Below the pieces are notes generated by a model. It worked only from the letters and a program-made list of their open reading frames with translations. It was not told the origin of the DNA and searched no databases. 64,000 nucleotides of DNA from Spinacia oleracea (taxonomy: Eukaryota > Streptophyta > Magnoliopsida > Caryophyllales > Amaranthaceae), in contig NC_079487.1 in NCBI RefSeq assembly GCF_020520425.1, positions 134,128,385 through 134,192,384 on the forward strand. Reading direction: 5' to 3'. Position 1 is the first letter of the stretch. The number at the start of each line of letters is the position of its first letter. Of the stretch, positions 1-11,739 are shown one piece after another. The translations under genes and the position numbers were made by a program.

Positions 1-91
1 TCATCCCAGTCTTCCCTAGATGTATGCCTTCTTGATCGATGTTTGAAAATTTCTGTTTCGGGTGTTTTAAGCTCTTGATACAGGTCAGAGG

Positions 92-1428
92 ATGATCATA
101 AATGGATGCGGTATGATTTCCAAAACATATAACCCTATTTCTTGTCATGCTTCCTGGCCAAGGCCTGCTTCTTTGCCTGCAAAGGCTGCATTAACCAATG
201 TCACAGCTTTGTTTCGACCAAGTGAGGGGCTGAAGTTGCGTTATCCCACAGGTAAACAATTTTATCCTGTTTTTCAACTTTGTTTGACATTAACGGCCCG
301 TTTGGTAGTTGGTAATAAATGGTGGGAATGACAATAAATCTAAGTGTTATTTGGCAAGAAAAGAACATCGTAATGTCCATGGTAATGAAATTTTGTCTCA
401 AACTTGGTGTTTTTCTTCTTAAATTTGCATTCCCACCTAATACCACTCCCCAAATGGTAATGAATGGTAATGGAAAATTATAAAGAAAAAACGATAATTT
501 TGAGTAAATTAGCATTACCATGGGAATGAATATTGATTTTCTTTACAAATTTACATACAAATTCATTCCCATTGACACCATTTAGGTCGGCTACCAAACA
601 GGCCGTAAGGTCTTTGGTGATGCTTTGACAAGTAAAAAGACTCGATAATCTTATCTCATTTGTTGGGTTCAGTTAATGCCTGGAAATGCCGGGTTAAATA
701 ACTTGATAGGTTCTCATATGGAGCTAGCTAATCATACTCACTGCTTGGTCATTTGTTATTTCTGACTGTAACATCAACAAATGGCAGGGTTTTTGTTGTC
801 CTCTCATCTTTCATCTTCATCAACTCCTCTCTTGGGTGGAGAACATGGTGGGTTGTCACACACCATTCCCGTTCTACCTAAAAGGAGAGCACACAGCATA
901 GTACCTCGAGCAGCAAAGGATGTTCCTTATACTTTCCGGTTTCCTCCAATGATGAAGAAGCCTCAATTTTGGTGGAGAACCCTAGCCTGCCTTCCTTATC
1001 TGATGCCTTTGCACGAGACCTGGATGTATGCAGAAACAGCTTATCATCTTCATCCCTTTCTCGAGGATCTCGAGTTTCTGACATACCCTTTCCTTAGATC
1101 GATTGGGAGACTACCACCTTGGTTTTTCATGGCGTACTTCTTCGTTGCTTACCTAGGGGTCGTGAGGAGAAAGGAGTGGCCCCATTTCTTCAGGTTTCAC
1201 GTTGTGATGGGAATGTTGCTCGAGATTTCTTTGCAGGTTATTGGTACTATCAGTCGTTGGATGCCTAAGGCCGTGTACTGGGGCAAGTTTGGGATGCACT
1301 TTTGGACAGCTGTTGCATTCGGTTTCCTGTTCACCGTTCTGGAGTGTATTAGATGTGCTCTTGCTGGGATGTACGCTGATGTTCCTTTCGTGTGTGATGC
1401 TGCATACATCCAAATTCCGTATGATTAA
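92..1428 (+). CDS. TIC20: TIC20-type chloroplast inner-envelope import protein
   Basis: Two coding exons, 92-251 and 788-1428, joined through a GT-AG intron; the split codon reads GGG and the frame stays open for 266 residues, close to the roughly 274 I recall for Arabidopsis TIC20-I. The first exon and the start of the second form a Ser/Ala-rich chloroplast transit peptide. The mature part begins near KDVPYTFRFPPM and contains the conserved blocks WWRTLACLPYLMPLHETWMY, RRKEWPHFFRFHVVMGMLLE and YWGKFGMHFWTAVAF, ending CDAAYIQIPYD, with about four membrane helices. Family knowledge: TIC20 is a polytopic core subunit of the inner-envelope TIC translocon that passes nuclear-encoded preproteins into the stroma. 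The ATG at 92 gives a full transit peptide; the in-frame ATG at 781 spans the splice acceptor (AG 786-787) and is not the start. A cag just before 86 could be the acceptor of a 5'UTR intron beginning outside the window. Very sure of the family, fairly sure of the I-like subtype. Confidence 0.95.
294..605. mobile_element. PIF/Harbinger-like MITE in the TIC20 intron
   Basis: Terminal inverted repeats CGGCCCGTTTGGTAG and CTACCAAACAGGCCG bound a 312-bp AT-rich segment. It is flanked by TAA at 291-293 and 606-608, as a 3-bp Harbinger/Tourist-type target duplication. No coding capacity. It makes up more than half of the TIC20 intron. Confidence 0.75.
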
Positions 1429-1761
1429 GTTCTGTACTTTTCAGGTGATGTGTTTGCGAATGTGGAACATACTTGAGAAGCTTGTTTGGAGAGAAAACTT
1501 CATCAAAGATGTAAACACCAATCTGTTTTAAGGTGTTTTCTGTAACTTCCTGTTCCTGCACTGTCAGATTAGATTTGTAGAATGCAGAAAGGTGGTATTG
1601 TTCTACCCAGAAACAGTGCTTAATGTAGGTTAAGTTGTTGAGAGTCGCCTGAACTTTGTGCATAATTCACTGTTGGGTTTTATGTATTGTGTCTAGTGAC
1701 TATATTTGTGAATTTGAGCATTTAGTGCAAATGAACTTGTGTTTAATCACTGTCTGGTATC

Positions 1762-2107
1762 TAAAGATGGATGTAGGCCAGGCGAGGTCTGACCCAACCC
1801 GATAAAGCCCGGCCTGACACAGACACGAAAAATCCCGGTCCGACAAGGGCACGAAAAAAGCACGGCCCGACACGAGCATAAATTTGTGGGCCAGGCCTAA
1901 GCCGTATTTTTTTAAAAAAAGCGCGAGAAGACACGCTAAATTTAGTAAAATTGGGATCAGGCACGACAGACAGGTCTTGCCTGACACAAAAACCATGGCC
2001 TTGGTCCCTATTTTGAACTTTTCGGTCCGGCCCGACATGACACAATGTGACTTGGCGTGGGCCCGTCCCAAACCCGACCCAACCCAACCCAACCCATGTC
2101 ATCTTTA
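1762..2107. mobile_element. GC-rich non-autonomous hAT element, copy 1
   Basis: Ends are TAAAGATG and CATCTTTA, with the 8-bp direct repeat CTGGTATC at 1754-1761 and 2108-2115. The interior is built from variants of CCCGACACGAAAA and its complement. Related copies lie at 32330-32694, 32849-33217 and, as relics, near 37175-37410 and 59238-59770. Eight-bp duplications point to the hAT superfamily; the terminal sequence is not the commonest hAT form, so the assignment rests on target-site length. Confidence 0.75.
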
Positions 2108-2115
2108 CTGGTATC

Positions 2116-3300
2116 TGACGTTGAATCTTCTAGGGTTCGTACTAAATCCGTGAATTTAAGCACTTTATGGATCCTCCATGCTCCTTTGTTCTGTGTACGG
2201 AGTACAAGCTTATACTCTGTATGATAGTTCAACAATCATGACACTGATAGGGATTTCTTTGCATTTCGTGGTTTGAACAAAGACGATTTTGGGCGATTTG
2301 AGATGAGCGATGAAACAAAGCCCTTAAATTTCAGATATAACATAATTGGTTTCCTAAATATAAACAAAAATATTACTCACATTAGTTCGATTTCTTTGCA
2401 ACAAGTTCATATGACTTTAGTAGTATAACAATATCATTTTAACTTTATTGTAAACAATTACAATCTCCAATAAACAAAATTGGTACGAAATACCATAATG
2501 GTAGATAGAAAATTTCCTTACTAGTAATTTTCTTTGTAGTAAATTACCCTATATTATAATCACCCATGAACAGGAGTAGTGATCGGAGTATCTCCGATTC
2601 TTCAACGTAGATTGACAATTTGACATGCTTCTAGTGAAGAAACTCATATTTATTTGACTTCAACCCCGCTTTCATTGAAAATTATTGGGTACATCCGGGT
2701 GCACCGTTCACCCAATGGTATTTTTTATGCTCATTGGTTATTCTTATCATATTTTTTTTCCTCTTTGTATGTAAGGAGAAAATGGGAGGTGCACCGTGCA
2801 CCCGGGTGCATGTAATATGCTCTACGCTTTCATTGTTTGCAATGATAATTTATATTGATTTCTTATAATAAGTTCAGTTAAGTTCAGTTAAATTCAAAAA
2901 AGTTCAGTTAAATTCAGATAAGTTCAGATAAAATAAGTTTTTCACATATTTTCACGCACAAATAATTTCATTTCAGATAAAATAAGTTCAGCTAAATGCA
3001 GAGAAAGTAAGGCGAATAGAACGGAGCCTAATTATTGGGTAACAATATACTATATAGTACTCCGGTTTTATACAAGTAGTTGTATTTTCCGCTTCAAAAA
3101 TATCCAAAAAGAAATGAAAAATAAATTGATTTGGGTAAAATGGGTATTGGCCTATTGGGTGATTAGGTCCAAGAAAGGGAAAAAACGGGTCGGACGATCC
3201 ATAAAAAACCCGACCAAAGTCCATCCCTACTGCAGTACATCCCGCTGCTTTAAGTAGACTTCGGTTGGCACCTTCACTCTTTTTCAGTCTCGCTCCCATT
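2116..3300. other. TIC20-CCT5 intergenic region with two MITE-like repeats
   Basis: No gene seen. About 2690-2815 is a short hairpin element whose arms carry CCGGGTGCACCG and GCACCGTGCACCCGGG. About 2860-3029 is a low-complexity repeat of AAGTTCAGTT/AAGTTCAGAT units ending AGAACGGAGCCTAA, the same family as 17236-17463 and 38224-38444. The rest is AT-rich. The CCT5 promoter should lie at about 3170-3370. Confidence 0.5.
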
Positions 3301-3377
3301 CTCGGAGCTTCTTCTCATTTTCTCTCTCCTCAAATTCATCTTCTTCCTTCGTCTGATCCCATCACCAGTTCACAGCA

Positions 3378-6300
3378 ATGGCGTTGGCGTTCGACGAGTT
3401 CGGACGGCCCTTCATAATTCTAAGGGAGCAAGAAAACAAGACTCGTTTGAGAGGTTTAGAGGCTCAGAAATCCAACATTTCCGCCGGTAAAGCCGTCGCT
3501 CGCATCCTCCGTTCTTCGCTTGGTCCTAAAGGCATGGACAAGATGCTCCAGTCCCCCGACGGCGACATTACTATCAGTTACTATTTCTCTCTCCTCTTCT
3601 GTTTTCTGCATTTCATTGCTCTAAAATTAGGGTTTTAGTTCAATTTTTTTGGTTGGATTTGGATTCAGATGTATGTTTTAGGGTTTTAGGTTTGGGCATT
3701 TTAAGATTCATTGCATACGGAGTAGAAGTTAATTAGGGTATAGTGTCGTCAACCCGAGATCGAATTAAATCACTCATTTTCTGTTCTTCGGAAAATTTTA
3801 AAAATACCACTTTGAAGTTTGAATTGATCGACCAAAACAAAAAAATTAAAGAAAAGTTAGTGTTGGGTTTAGGTCATAAACCTTAAAAATGGGCCGGATG
3901 ATCCATAATACACTGTTAATCCCTACTGGGGTTGTGTTAAGTAACTGATCTCTGCTCTATCTCTCCTACCCCATTCTCGGAGCTTCTCTCTCCCAATTCT
4001 TCAAATTTGCTACTTTTGTTTCTGATCTATTTCGAAAAATAATAAAATGGCGTTCGCGGCGATTGATGAATTTGGGAGGCAGTTCATTATAATGAAGGAG
4101 CAGGAATCGAAGTGTCATTTGAGCGGATTAGAGGCTGGGAAAGCTAATGTGTCTGCTGGAAAATCTGTTGCTCGTATCCTTCGTTCTTCACTCGGCCCTA
4201 AGGGCATGGACAAGATGCTCCAATCTCCTGATGGGGAAATCACGATCAGTTACTTCTCTCTCTATTTGTGTTCTTCTCGTAGTAGATATTATGTACAATT
4301 ACTGTTTTCAAATTAGGGTTTTTTGGTTACTTTGTGATCTGATATTCACTCTTTGTTCGAATTTGAATCAGATGTGAGTACTAGGGATTTGGTTTGGGAA
4401 TTTTCACTTAGCTTAATGTGTAGGATTCTTATTGATTACTCCATAGTATTATGCAACCCTTGAATTGGCAGTTTCCGTCTGGTGATATTTAAAAAGGGAT
4501 TGATTAGGGCTTAGTAATATTATGTGATTTAGTTCAAGTGGAAAAGATCTTAACTTTAGGAAATCAGAAGTAATGTCTGTATGAGATTGGCTAGGTTTTA
4601 TATATCCTCTAAGTCCAGGTTTTAGTTGATGGAGTTACAGAGCAATTGAACTTTGTCTCCCTCTTATAGGAACATTTGTTCTATTATGATCAATGCCGAA
4701 GGAACCATTTGGAGAAATATCTAGCATGTTTTTTTTGCTTGAGGAGGGTTAGTAGGTTGCTGTGGGGTAGGGCGGGTGGGGTGTGTGTGTGTGTTAAGTT
4801 ATGATACAGTGACCTCGACCGTCATCTGATTCTAGCCTAATTGAACATAATGTCTCAAGATGGACATCTATTTTCAATTTTCCTTTCAATGGAGGGCCAG
4901 CTTCTAGTCTTTAAGGGATTCTAATTTGCCTATTATGGCAGGTATAGTGATGTGTAGATGCTACGTGTATTATTATTGTTACCATCACAGTAGAAGTTAA
5001 TCTCAAAGCCACAATTAATAGTACTATAGTAGTAATTGTTAATTCATTGTAGTAGGCATGTTTTGAAGTTCTATGGTATGTCAAATACAGTTTGTTTGTT
5101 TTTCAATGTATGATTCTTACAGTGAGATTCTGTCCTTGTTTTCAGCAAATGATGGTGCTACTATCTTGGAGCAGATGGATGTTGACAACCCAATTGCAAA
5201 GTTGATGGTTGAGTTGTCTTGTAGTCAGGATTATGAAATTGGTGATGGCACTACTGGAGTAGTTGTCATGGCTGGTTCCCTTTTAGAACAGGCTGAAAAT
5301 CTCTTAGATCGTGGCATTCATCCTATTAGAATAGCAGAAGGATATGAAGTGGCTTCTCGGATTGCTGTTGAACATTTGGAAAAAATCGCACATAAATTTG
5401 AATTTGGAAAATCAAATGTTGAGCCGTTGATCCAGACATGCATGACTACTTTGTCCTCGAAAATGTATGCTCATCTATCTTTCTCATGAATTGTTGTTTT
5501 GTAATGTGGCTTATGGCTGCTAAGTGCTAACCACTATTCTATTTGATTTTTATTTACTGAGATTATTTGAGTCTTGATAAAACAAGGGAGCCTTTGTTCT
5601 TCTTAGCATGCTGTCGCAGGAGATGGATACTGAGATGAATGAAGTGGAGGGAAGGGATAGGGGTCAGAATACCCTGAAATTAAAATTATAATTACCCTTG
5701 TTTCTATCGTCTGAATTTACTAATGTAAAATTTGAGCTTTCTCATTTACTCTTCATTACAACTTTATAAGAACTCCAATGAAAATAGTTTGGGATGGTTG
5801 AGATGTAAAAGTTTTATTAGTAAAAGATATGAAGTTTTGGCGTAATTACTTTGAACTGGCCTCTAATAAACTGGGGCCTTGATTTAGGGACATCAGGAAT
5901 ATTACTTCTTTTTGTGGCAGTATTGCTCATGTCCAATCCACTATGTCTTGTTCAGTCCAAACTATTGTTTTGTATCCTCAACATTACGTTTACCTTTTAG
6001 CTGATGCCAAATCAACATGATTAGGTCATTAGACTAAATTGTCAGCTACACTTTGATTTGTTGTTTGTTTTTCTCTTGATATATGGTTTGAGGATTTTTA
6101 GTTACTATTAATAACTTTTGATGGTTCTTTCTAATTTGTTTATCATGTTGGATTTGTGACAATTCCACACCCAGACAGAGCTTTTCTCTGAGAGTTGATC
6201 ACCAGTAGTGATTTAAACGGACATTTTCCCTTAAAGACGAATATTATTGTAAAATGTTGCAGCTTTCCTATGGGATAAGTTCTATATTGCACTTTTGTCA

Positions 6301-9300
6301 ATCTGGTGTAATGAATAATCTAGTATAAGAATAGCACGTGGATATTAGAGGGCATGTCCTTGGCTTTAGTCGGTGGGAGTTGGTCACTGCTCATTCATCT
6401 GGCAAGAGAATGGGTTTTTCCTCATATGTTGGCTATCTTGCTCACTACAACTCCATGAATTATGTATATGGTTGTGGTTTTTTCCCCCCTAATGAACATG
6501 GAACTTAAAAAGCCTCTTTTTTTTTCAGTGTAAATCGCTGTAAGCGCAGTTTGGCTGAGATTGCGGTTAATGCCGTTATGGCCGTTGCAGACTTGGAGCG
6601 GAGGGATGTTAATCTTGATCTAATTAAAGTGGAGGGTAAAGTGGGAGGTAAACTTGAAGATACTGAACTCATCTATGGTATTGTGGTGGACAAGGACATG
6701 AGCCATCCCCAAATGCCGAAGCAAATTCAAGATGCTAATATAGCAATTTTAACTTGCCCATTTGAGCCACCTAAGCCAAAAACCAAGCATAAGGTTGACA
6801 TTGACACTGTGGAGAAGTTTGAGACATTACGTAAACAAGAGCAGCAGTACTTTGATAAAATGGTTCAACAGTGCAAGGTGGGTTAGTATATTTGTATGGT
6901 AAATGTGCTTGTTATTAATTATTTTATATGATGGCACTTAAGTTGTTCTGGTTAATTTCACATTACCCTAAACTATTTCCAATATTCCATGTGCTAACCC
7001 ATTTTCGGTTAGGGATGTGCAAGGAAGCCAAAGCTTGTATGCATGGTTGTAAATCCTTTGGGGTCATAATGCTAGTTTGCTGGAAAAAATTGATGTAGCA
7101 AACTCCCCCTTTTGGATTAAAATGCTTCGTTGGTTTGTTTAACTAAATTTTTATCCTGGTGGAATCATTTGGCTCTATGTTTTGGGAATTTTTTTCCTCT
7201 GATTGGATTGTGAGTTATCGGCTTTTCCATGCCTTTTTCTGTTTGATGGCGGAGATGCCTAGAGTCTAGAGGGAGTGGCTGTTTTTTTTTCTAGGCTATG
7301 CCTTTTGTGATGAATATCTCTCATGTGTTGGGTTTGTGAGTTACAGGATGTCGGTGCAACCTTGGTTATCTGTCAATGGGGATTCGATGATGAAGCAAAT
7401 CATTTGTTAATGCATAGGAATCTGCCTGCTGTCAGATGGGTTGGTGGTGTTGAGCTGGAACTTATTGCAATTGCCACAGGTGTGCAACGATACCTTTAGT
7501 TGTAGAATATTTAATTTTAACCTTTATTTACTTGTATGGGTTTTACTTACTTGGTTATTCTGTGTATTTTTAGGTGGAAGAATTGTCCCAAGGTTTCAAG
7601 AACTGACCCCTGAAAAGCTGGGACGGGTATGAATCCCTCTTTTGCTAAAGCATGTTAAATAGTAGTTTCATTTAAGCTTTATGATTTCTGTTCGTAGACC
7701 ATATCTTTGGTTTTCTTGGCCTTTGATGTCATAACAATTGTCAAAGTGACTTGTGTCATATTGTACTCTGTTAATCTCCTTTGTTGGACCCGAACACGCA
7801 ACTCCTTCAAGCATGCTGGTCTTTCTGTTTGGATTAGTTATTAGTATGTAGTTTGTCATTATAATAAATTTCTGTTTTTGTTTAAGGGTTTCAGAGTTTG
7901 TAACAACAGCCGCCAAGGCATAAGTTTTAGGCAATACCTTATGGAAGGGCTATTAAGACTTTTTTGGTCGCTACTCACCATAGCAGGGGCCTGGATGCCC
8001 TTTCTTATAATTGCTTTGTTTTGATTAAATGCGACTAATCCATGAAGAGGATAAATACATGATAATAATTTGATTATGTATAGAGGTCTACTTGCTATAC
8101 TTTAACCATGTATTTGTGCCTTCTGATCTGCTTCTGTTAAGTTCATTGCTATTAGTACCATGGACATGATGCTTGATCTTAAGGGATGCCTATGGGTCAA
8201 ATCCATAGTAATGTTTGGATACTCTTACAGTCTTACTCTCTTAATGGTCCTTGTCTATTTGGTTTCTATTGTTCTCCATTTACGCCCTAAATTCATGTTT
8301 TTTTTCCCGGAAGAACACGTTACTTTGAACGAGTTAATAACTAGCAGTGTGCAATACCTGGTCTCTTTTTATTTTATATTTCTTGACATTGACCTGTCTC
8401 TTTTTAGTTTAATTTGTACTATTTTTCTTACATTTAATGTTCTGTTGCTTAAAAGTTTATAGTTTTTCAACGCTAAAAACGTGTACCCTGATGTCTTGAC
8501 TTGATAGTTTATGTAGTTCAGTAGTTCCCCAATTAATGTGATTTCAATTGTTCACTCCACATGTTGCATTTACATACTTATTTGTAGACTAATGTTTGGT
8601 GGCAGTCAGTATTTGATAAAATGCATGCTAACGTTTTGTAGTGAAGTTCTTCATATGGCTTTTATTTTTCTTGTCCTGACGTTAATCTTGATATTTTAGG
8701 CTGGGTTGGTTCGTGAGAAAGCTTTTGGTACAACAAAAGACCGAATGCTGTACATTGAACATTGTGCCAATTCTAAGGCAGTAACCATATTCATCCGTGG
8801 TGGTAGGTTCATTTCTCTGTTTTTCATCGCAGTCAGTTCACATTTCATACATTTATCATCATGCGAAGTCGTATTTCGCCCAAGTTAAATTGTTACTATG
8901 ATCATTTTAATCTCATTTTCCTGATCTGGCTGGTGTAAGTGCATGTTCAGCTACACCACTTCACTGAGGTTTTGACCTGTTCAATTGATGATTAGCTACT
9001 AATGATATGTGTGATAAATGCTTGTTCAATCATCCTTGACGCAGGTAACAAAATGATGATTGAAGAGACAAAGAGAAGCATCCACGATGCACTTTGTGTT
9101 GCAAGAAACCTTATCCGCAACAATTCTATTGTGTATGGTGGTGGATCTGCTGAAATTGCTTGCTCTCTTGCTGTAGAGGCAGGTGCTGACCGATTCCCAG
9201 GAGTTGAACAGGTATTTTAATTTGAATAGTAGTTTTTCTTAGAATTATTAATGTTACATTTATGTTTAACTCCCGTCTTGAATTCTGCAGTATGCCATCA

Positions 9301-10689
9301 GGGCCTTTGCTGAATCTCTAGATGCAGTTCCCATGGCACTTGCGGAAAACAGTGGTCTTCAGCCTATTGAAACACTGTCTGCAGTAAAACATCAGCAAGT
9401 CAAGGTCAGTTGGTTTTGTGGTGCTTCATATACCTATCATATTAGTTGATTGTGGATCATGCCATTTTTTTAAGAATTGCTTGACTCTTGTTTGCCTGTG
9501 TTGCTGCTGTTGTTTACAATAACGCCAATTTATTTACAAAAATCGATGCCAAAATATATCTGAGAAAAACCCTGTTTCATCATTTAAGGTTCCTGCTGTT
9601 TAACCTTCATTTTCTTGATCCACCAACCTTATGTAGTTATGTGCGAAGGTTGTATTATTTTAACATATTGCACATCACATGGGAAGTGGATATTTTTCCT
9701 ATTTGTCAATGTGTTATAATCATTTTTATTAATGACACGTCTCATTTTTGTGTTGAAAATTCCTTCTCCCTTCTAATATAATGTATGCTTTGCATAATTG
9801 CATGCGTGATACTTTTCTCCCTTGATTGTACGAAATGCATGTTGTTAGTAGGAAAGTGCTATGATGCATATCCTTATATGAGGGCACTCTCATAGTCTCA
9901 TGGCCTTTTAAAGTAGTAGGGGCCTTAATCACTCCAACTCTCTACGTTGCCATACAAGTATGGAAATATAGCAGGGTTCTCTTCTGGCATGTTTCCTAGT
10001 GGCCATACACCTGCTGTAGCCTGTGAATTTATAAATTAGATCTTTTTTCCCCACAGGGTTTGAATTATAGCCTATAGGGAAAGGGTGCGGGTCCAAATTC
10101 CATGGTAGAACTTTATTAATTCTTTTTGACGGAGTTCGTCCCTTCAAACCCCTTATATGATGGGATATAAGGGTGTATACACGCCACAATATATTTGCTT
10201 TATCACTTAAGAGCCCGTTCGGTATCATTTTTTGTTTCCGGTTTTCTGTTTTTACATAACTAAAAACCGAAGTATGAAAATCACAAAAAATAGTTTTCCA
10301 GTTTTTTGTTGTCAGTTATAGATATGACTATTTTTTGGTTCTTGATTCAAATCATGACTTTGAAAACCAAAAAATGATAGTGATACTGAACGAGCCTACT
10401 TTTGGGTTTACATTGAATTTATGTTCAAATGTGGAGAATATTGGAAGATTGCTTCATTTTTACCGATAAACAGGAAAACCTAACCGAGTCCTTTTGCCAT
10501 GCCTTTTGATTTAAACAGGACAACAATACTACCTATGGCATAGATTGCAATGACGTTGGCACAACGGACATGCGTGAGCAGAATGTATTCGAGACCTTGA
10601 TTGGGAAGCAGCAACAGATTTTGCTAGCCACCCAGGTTGTGAAGATGATTTTGAAGATAGACGATGTCATAACTCCTTCAGAATTTTGA
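3378..10689 (+). CDS. CCT5: CCT5, T-complex protein 1 subunit epsilon
   Basis: Nine-exon gene: 3378-3576 (exon 1a) or 4047-4248 (exon 1b), then 5146-5464, 6529-6877, 7347-7479, 7574-7626, 8700-8802, 9045-9211, 9291-9404 and 10519-10689. All introns are GT-AG and phases match throughout. With exon 1a the product is 535 residues, with 1b 536; Arabidopsis CCT5 is 535 as I recall. Group II chaperonin hallmarks are NDGATIL (about residue 68), the ATP-binding GDGTTG (99-104), RGIHPIRIA, and the epsilon-type [13 protein letters not shown] and [11 protein letters not shown] is the cytosolic eight-subunit double ring that folds actin, tubulin and other proteins using ATP. Exon 1a ([18 protein letters not shown]) resembles the canonical plant N-terminus more closely than 1b, so I take it as the ancestral start. 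Ends with TGA at 10687-10689. Confidence 0.96.
4047..4248 (+). CDS. CCT5: CCT5 alternative first coding exon (exon 1b)
   Basis: This exon is a diverged copy of exon 1a (3378-3576). It opens with ATG, has no stop, and ends in phase 1 at a GT donor after the bases coding for ITI, exactly as 1a does; the split codon would give Thr with exon 2 at 5146. Over the last 31 shared codons I count 16 silent differences and 2 replacements (A to S, D to E), so the coding content has been kept. The N-terminal half is looser: one added residue and about a dozen replacements. The leader before each copy shares CCCATTCTCGGAGCTTCT, so the duplication included the promoter-proximal region. It may be an alternative first exon with its own promoter; the other option is a remnant of a larger tandem gene duplication. 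The splice to exon 2 is inferred. Confidence 0.75.
10209..10397. mobile_element. MITE in CCT5 intron 8
   Basis: Inverted ends GAGCCCGTTCGGTATCA and TGATACTGAACGAGCC flank an AT-rich, self-complementary interior with many AAAACCGAAAA-like words. It lies between exon 8 (ends 9404) and exon 9 (starts 10519). No clear target duplication, so the superfamily is left open. Confidence 0.6.
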
Positions 10690-11739
10690 TAGTATGTAAT
10701 CTAGGTTATGTTGTGTGAGTTCAGTCAGTTGTTCGCATTTGTGGTTGGAAACAGAATATTTCTCATGTTGATTCGAAACTCTGTTACCCCTAAATTTTGT
10801 ATGGTGAATCATTTGTAGTGTTTTCTACTGAGGTTTCGCAGTTTGACTGCGTTTTTGGTTTAATATAGATGTTTGTTTTTCGTGTTACTCAATTTTGTTA
10901 GATTTAGTTACAAACTCGTAAAACCTAATTTCTCTAACATATAGTTTCATTATACAAGTTTATAATGCAGTTCATGTCAAGATTGTGAAAATTAGATCTT
11001 GGAATGCTGACATTTTTGCGTAAACGCGGGATCGGATAAAGTTGTCAGAGTCTGATTTCATAATAAAGGCAGCTACTTTGCTATATTTTACGAGCAGACA
11101 AGATCTAAGGCATCAAAGTTCATACGAATTTATGTGTGGTTGAAAATTGAAATATTGTCTTCAAAATTCAACTGATTTATCTTGTGATTATTATTTATGA
11201 TGACATTACTGTGGCTTTACTGCATTCCATGTGAGAATCTGACCCCATTATTGCATCCCACTACTTTGAATGTCTTGTATTCATCATGTAAACTTTTACC
11301 GGAATTTATATCGCTTCCTTTTGTTCCCGTTCATATTATCTGACCACTTAATAGTTTTACTTTTTTTGAGCTTTTCAGGAACAAGCTTTTTCTCGATGAT
11401 TCACATCTGTTAAGGGTAAAGTCGTAAACATTCATGTTGAACGAATCTCAAGCCGAGGAAATGGATGAGAATAGTACACAAACTAACAAATTTCGAACAT
11501 TTGCTCTTTTGGAAATTAAGAAAATTTGCACTCTTTAGTTATAATCATGAATGGACATTTAACAACACATCTGCTCTTGCTCCTAAGATTTCTATAGAAC
11601 TTAGAAGCAGGCTGAAGTTGTGTTAATTAGTATAATAAATCTAAACTCGAAAACACGGTAATATCAATAATTTTCACCCTTTTCCCTCTTAGGTAAATAC
11701 AATTTTGGGAGCTTAGTTGAATAGTAAGTAAGACTTGAT
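10690..11739. other. CCT5 to pectate lyase convergent intergenic region
   Basis: AT-rich sequence between the 3' ends of two convergent genes. It should hold both 3'UTRs. No gene, RNA gene or clear repeat seen. Confidence 0.5.

Noticed and set aside
4760-4800. CRISPR-like or regulatory GT-rich repeat
   Set aside because: Simple (GT)n tract in a CCT5 intron.
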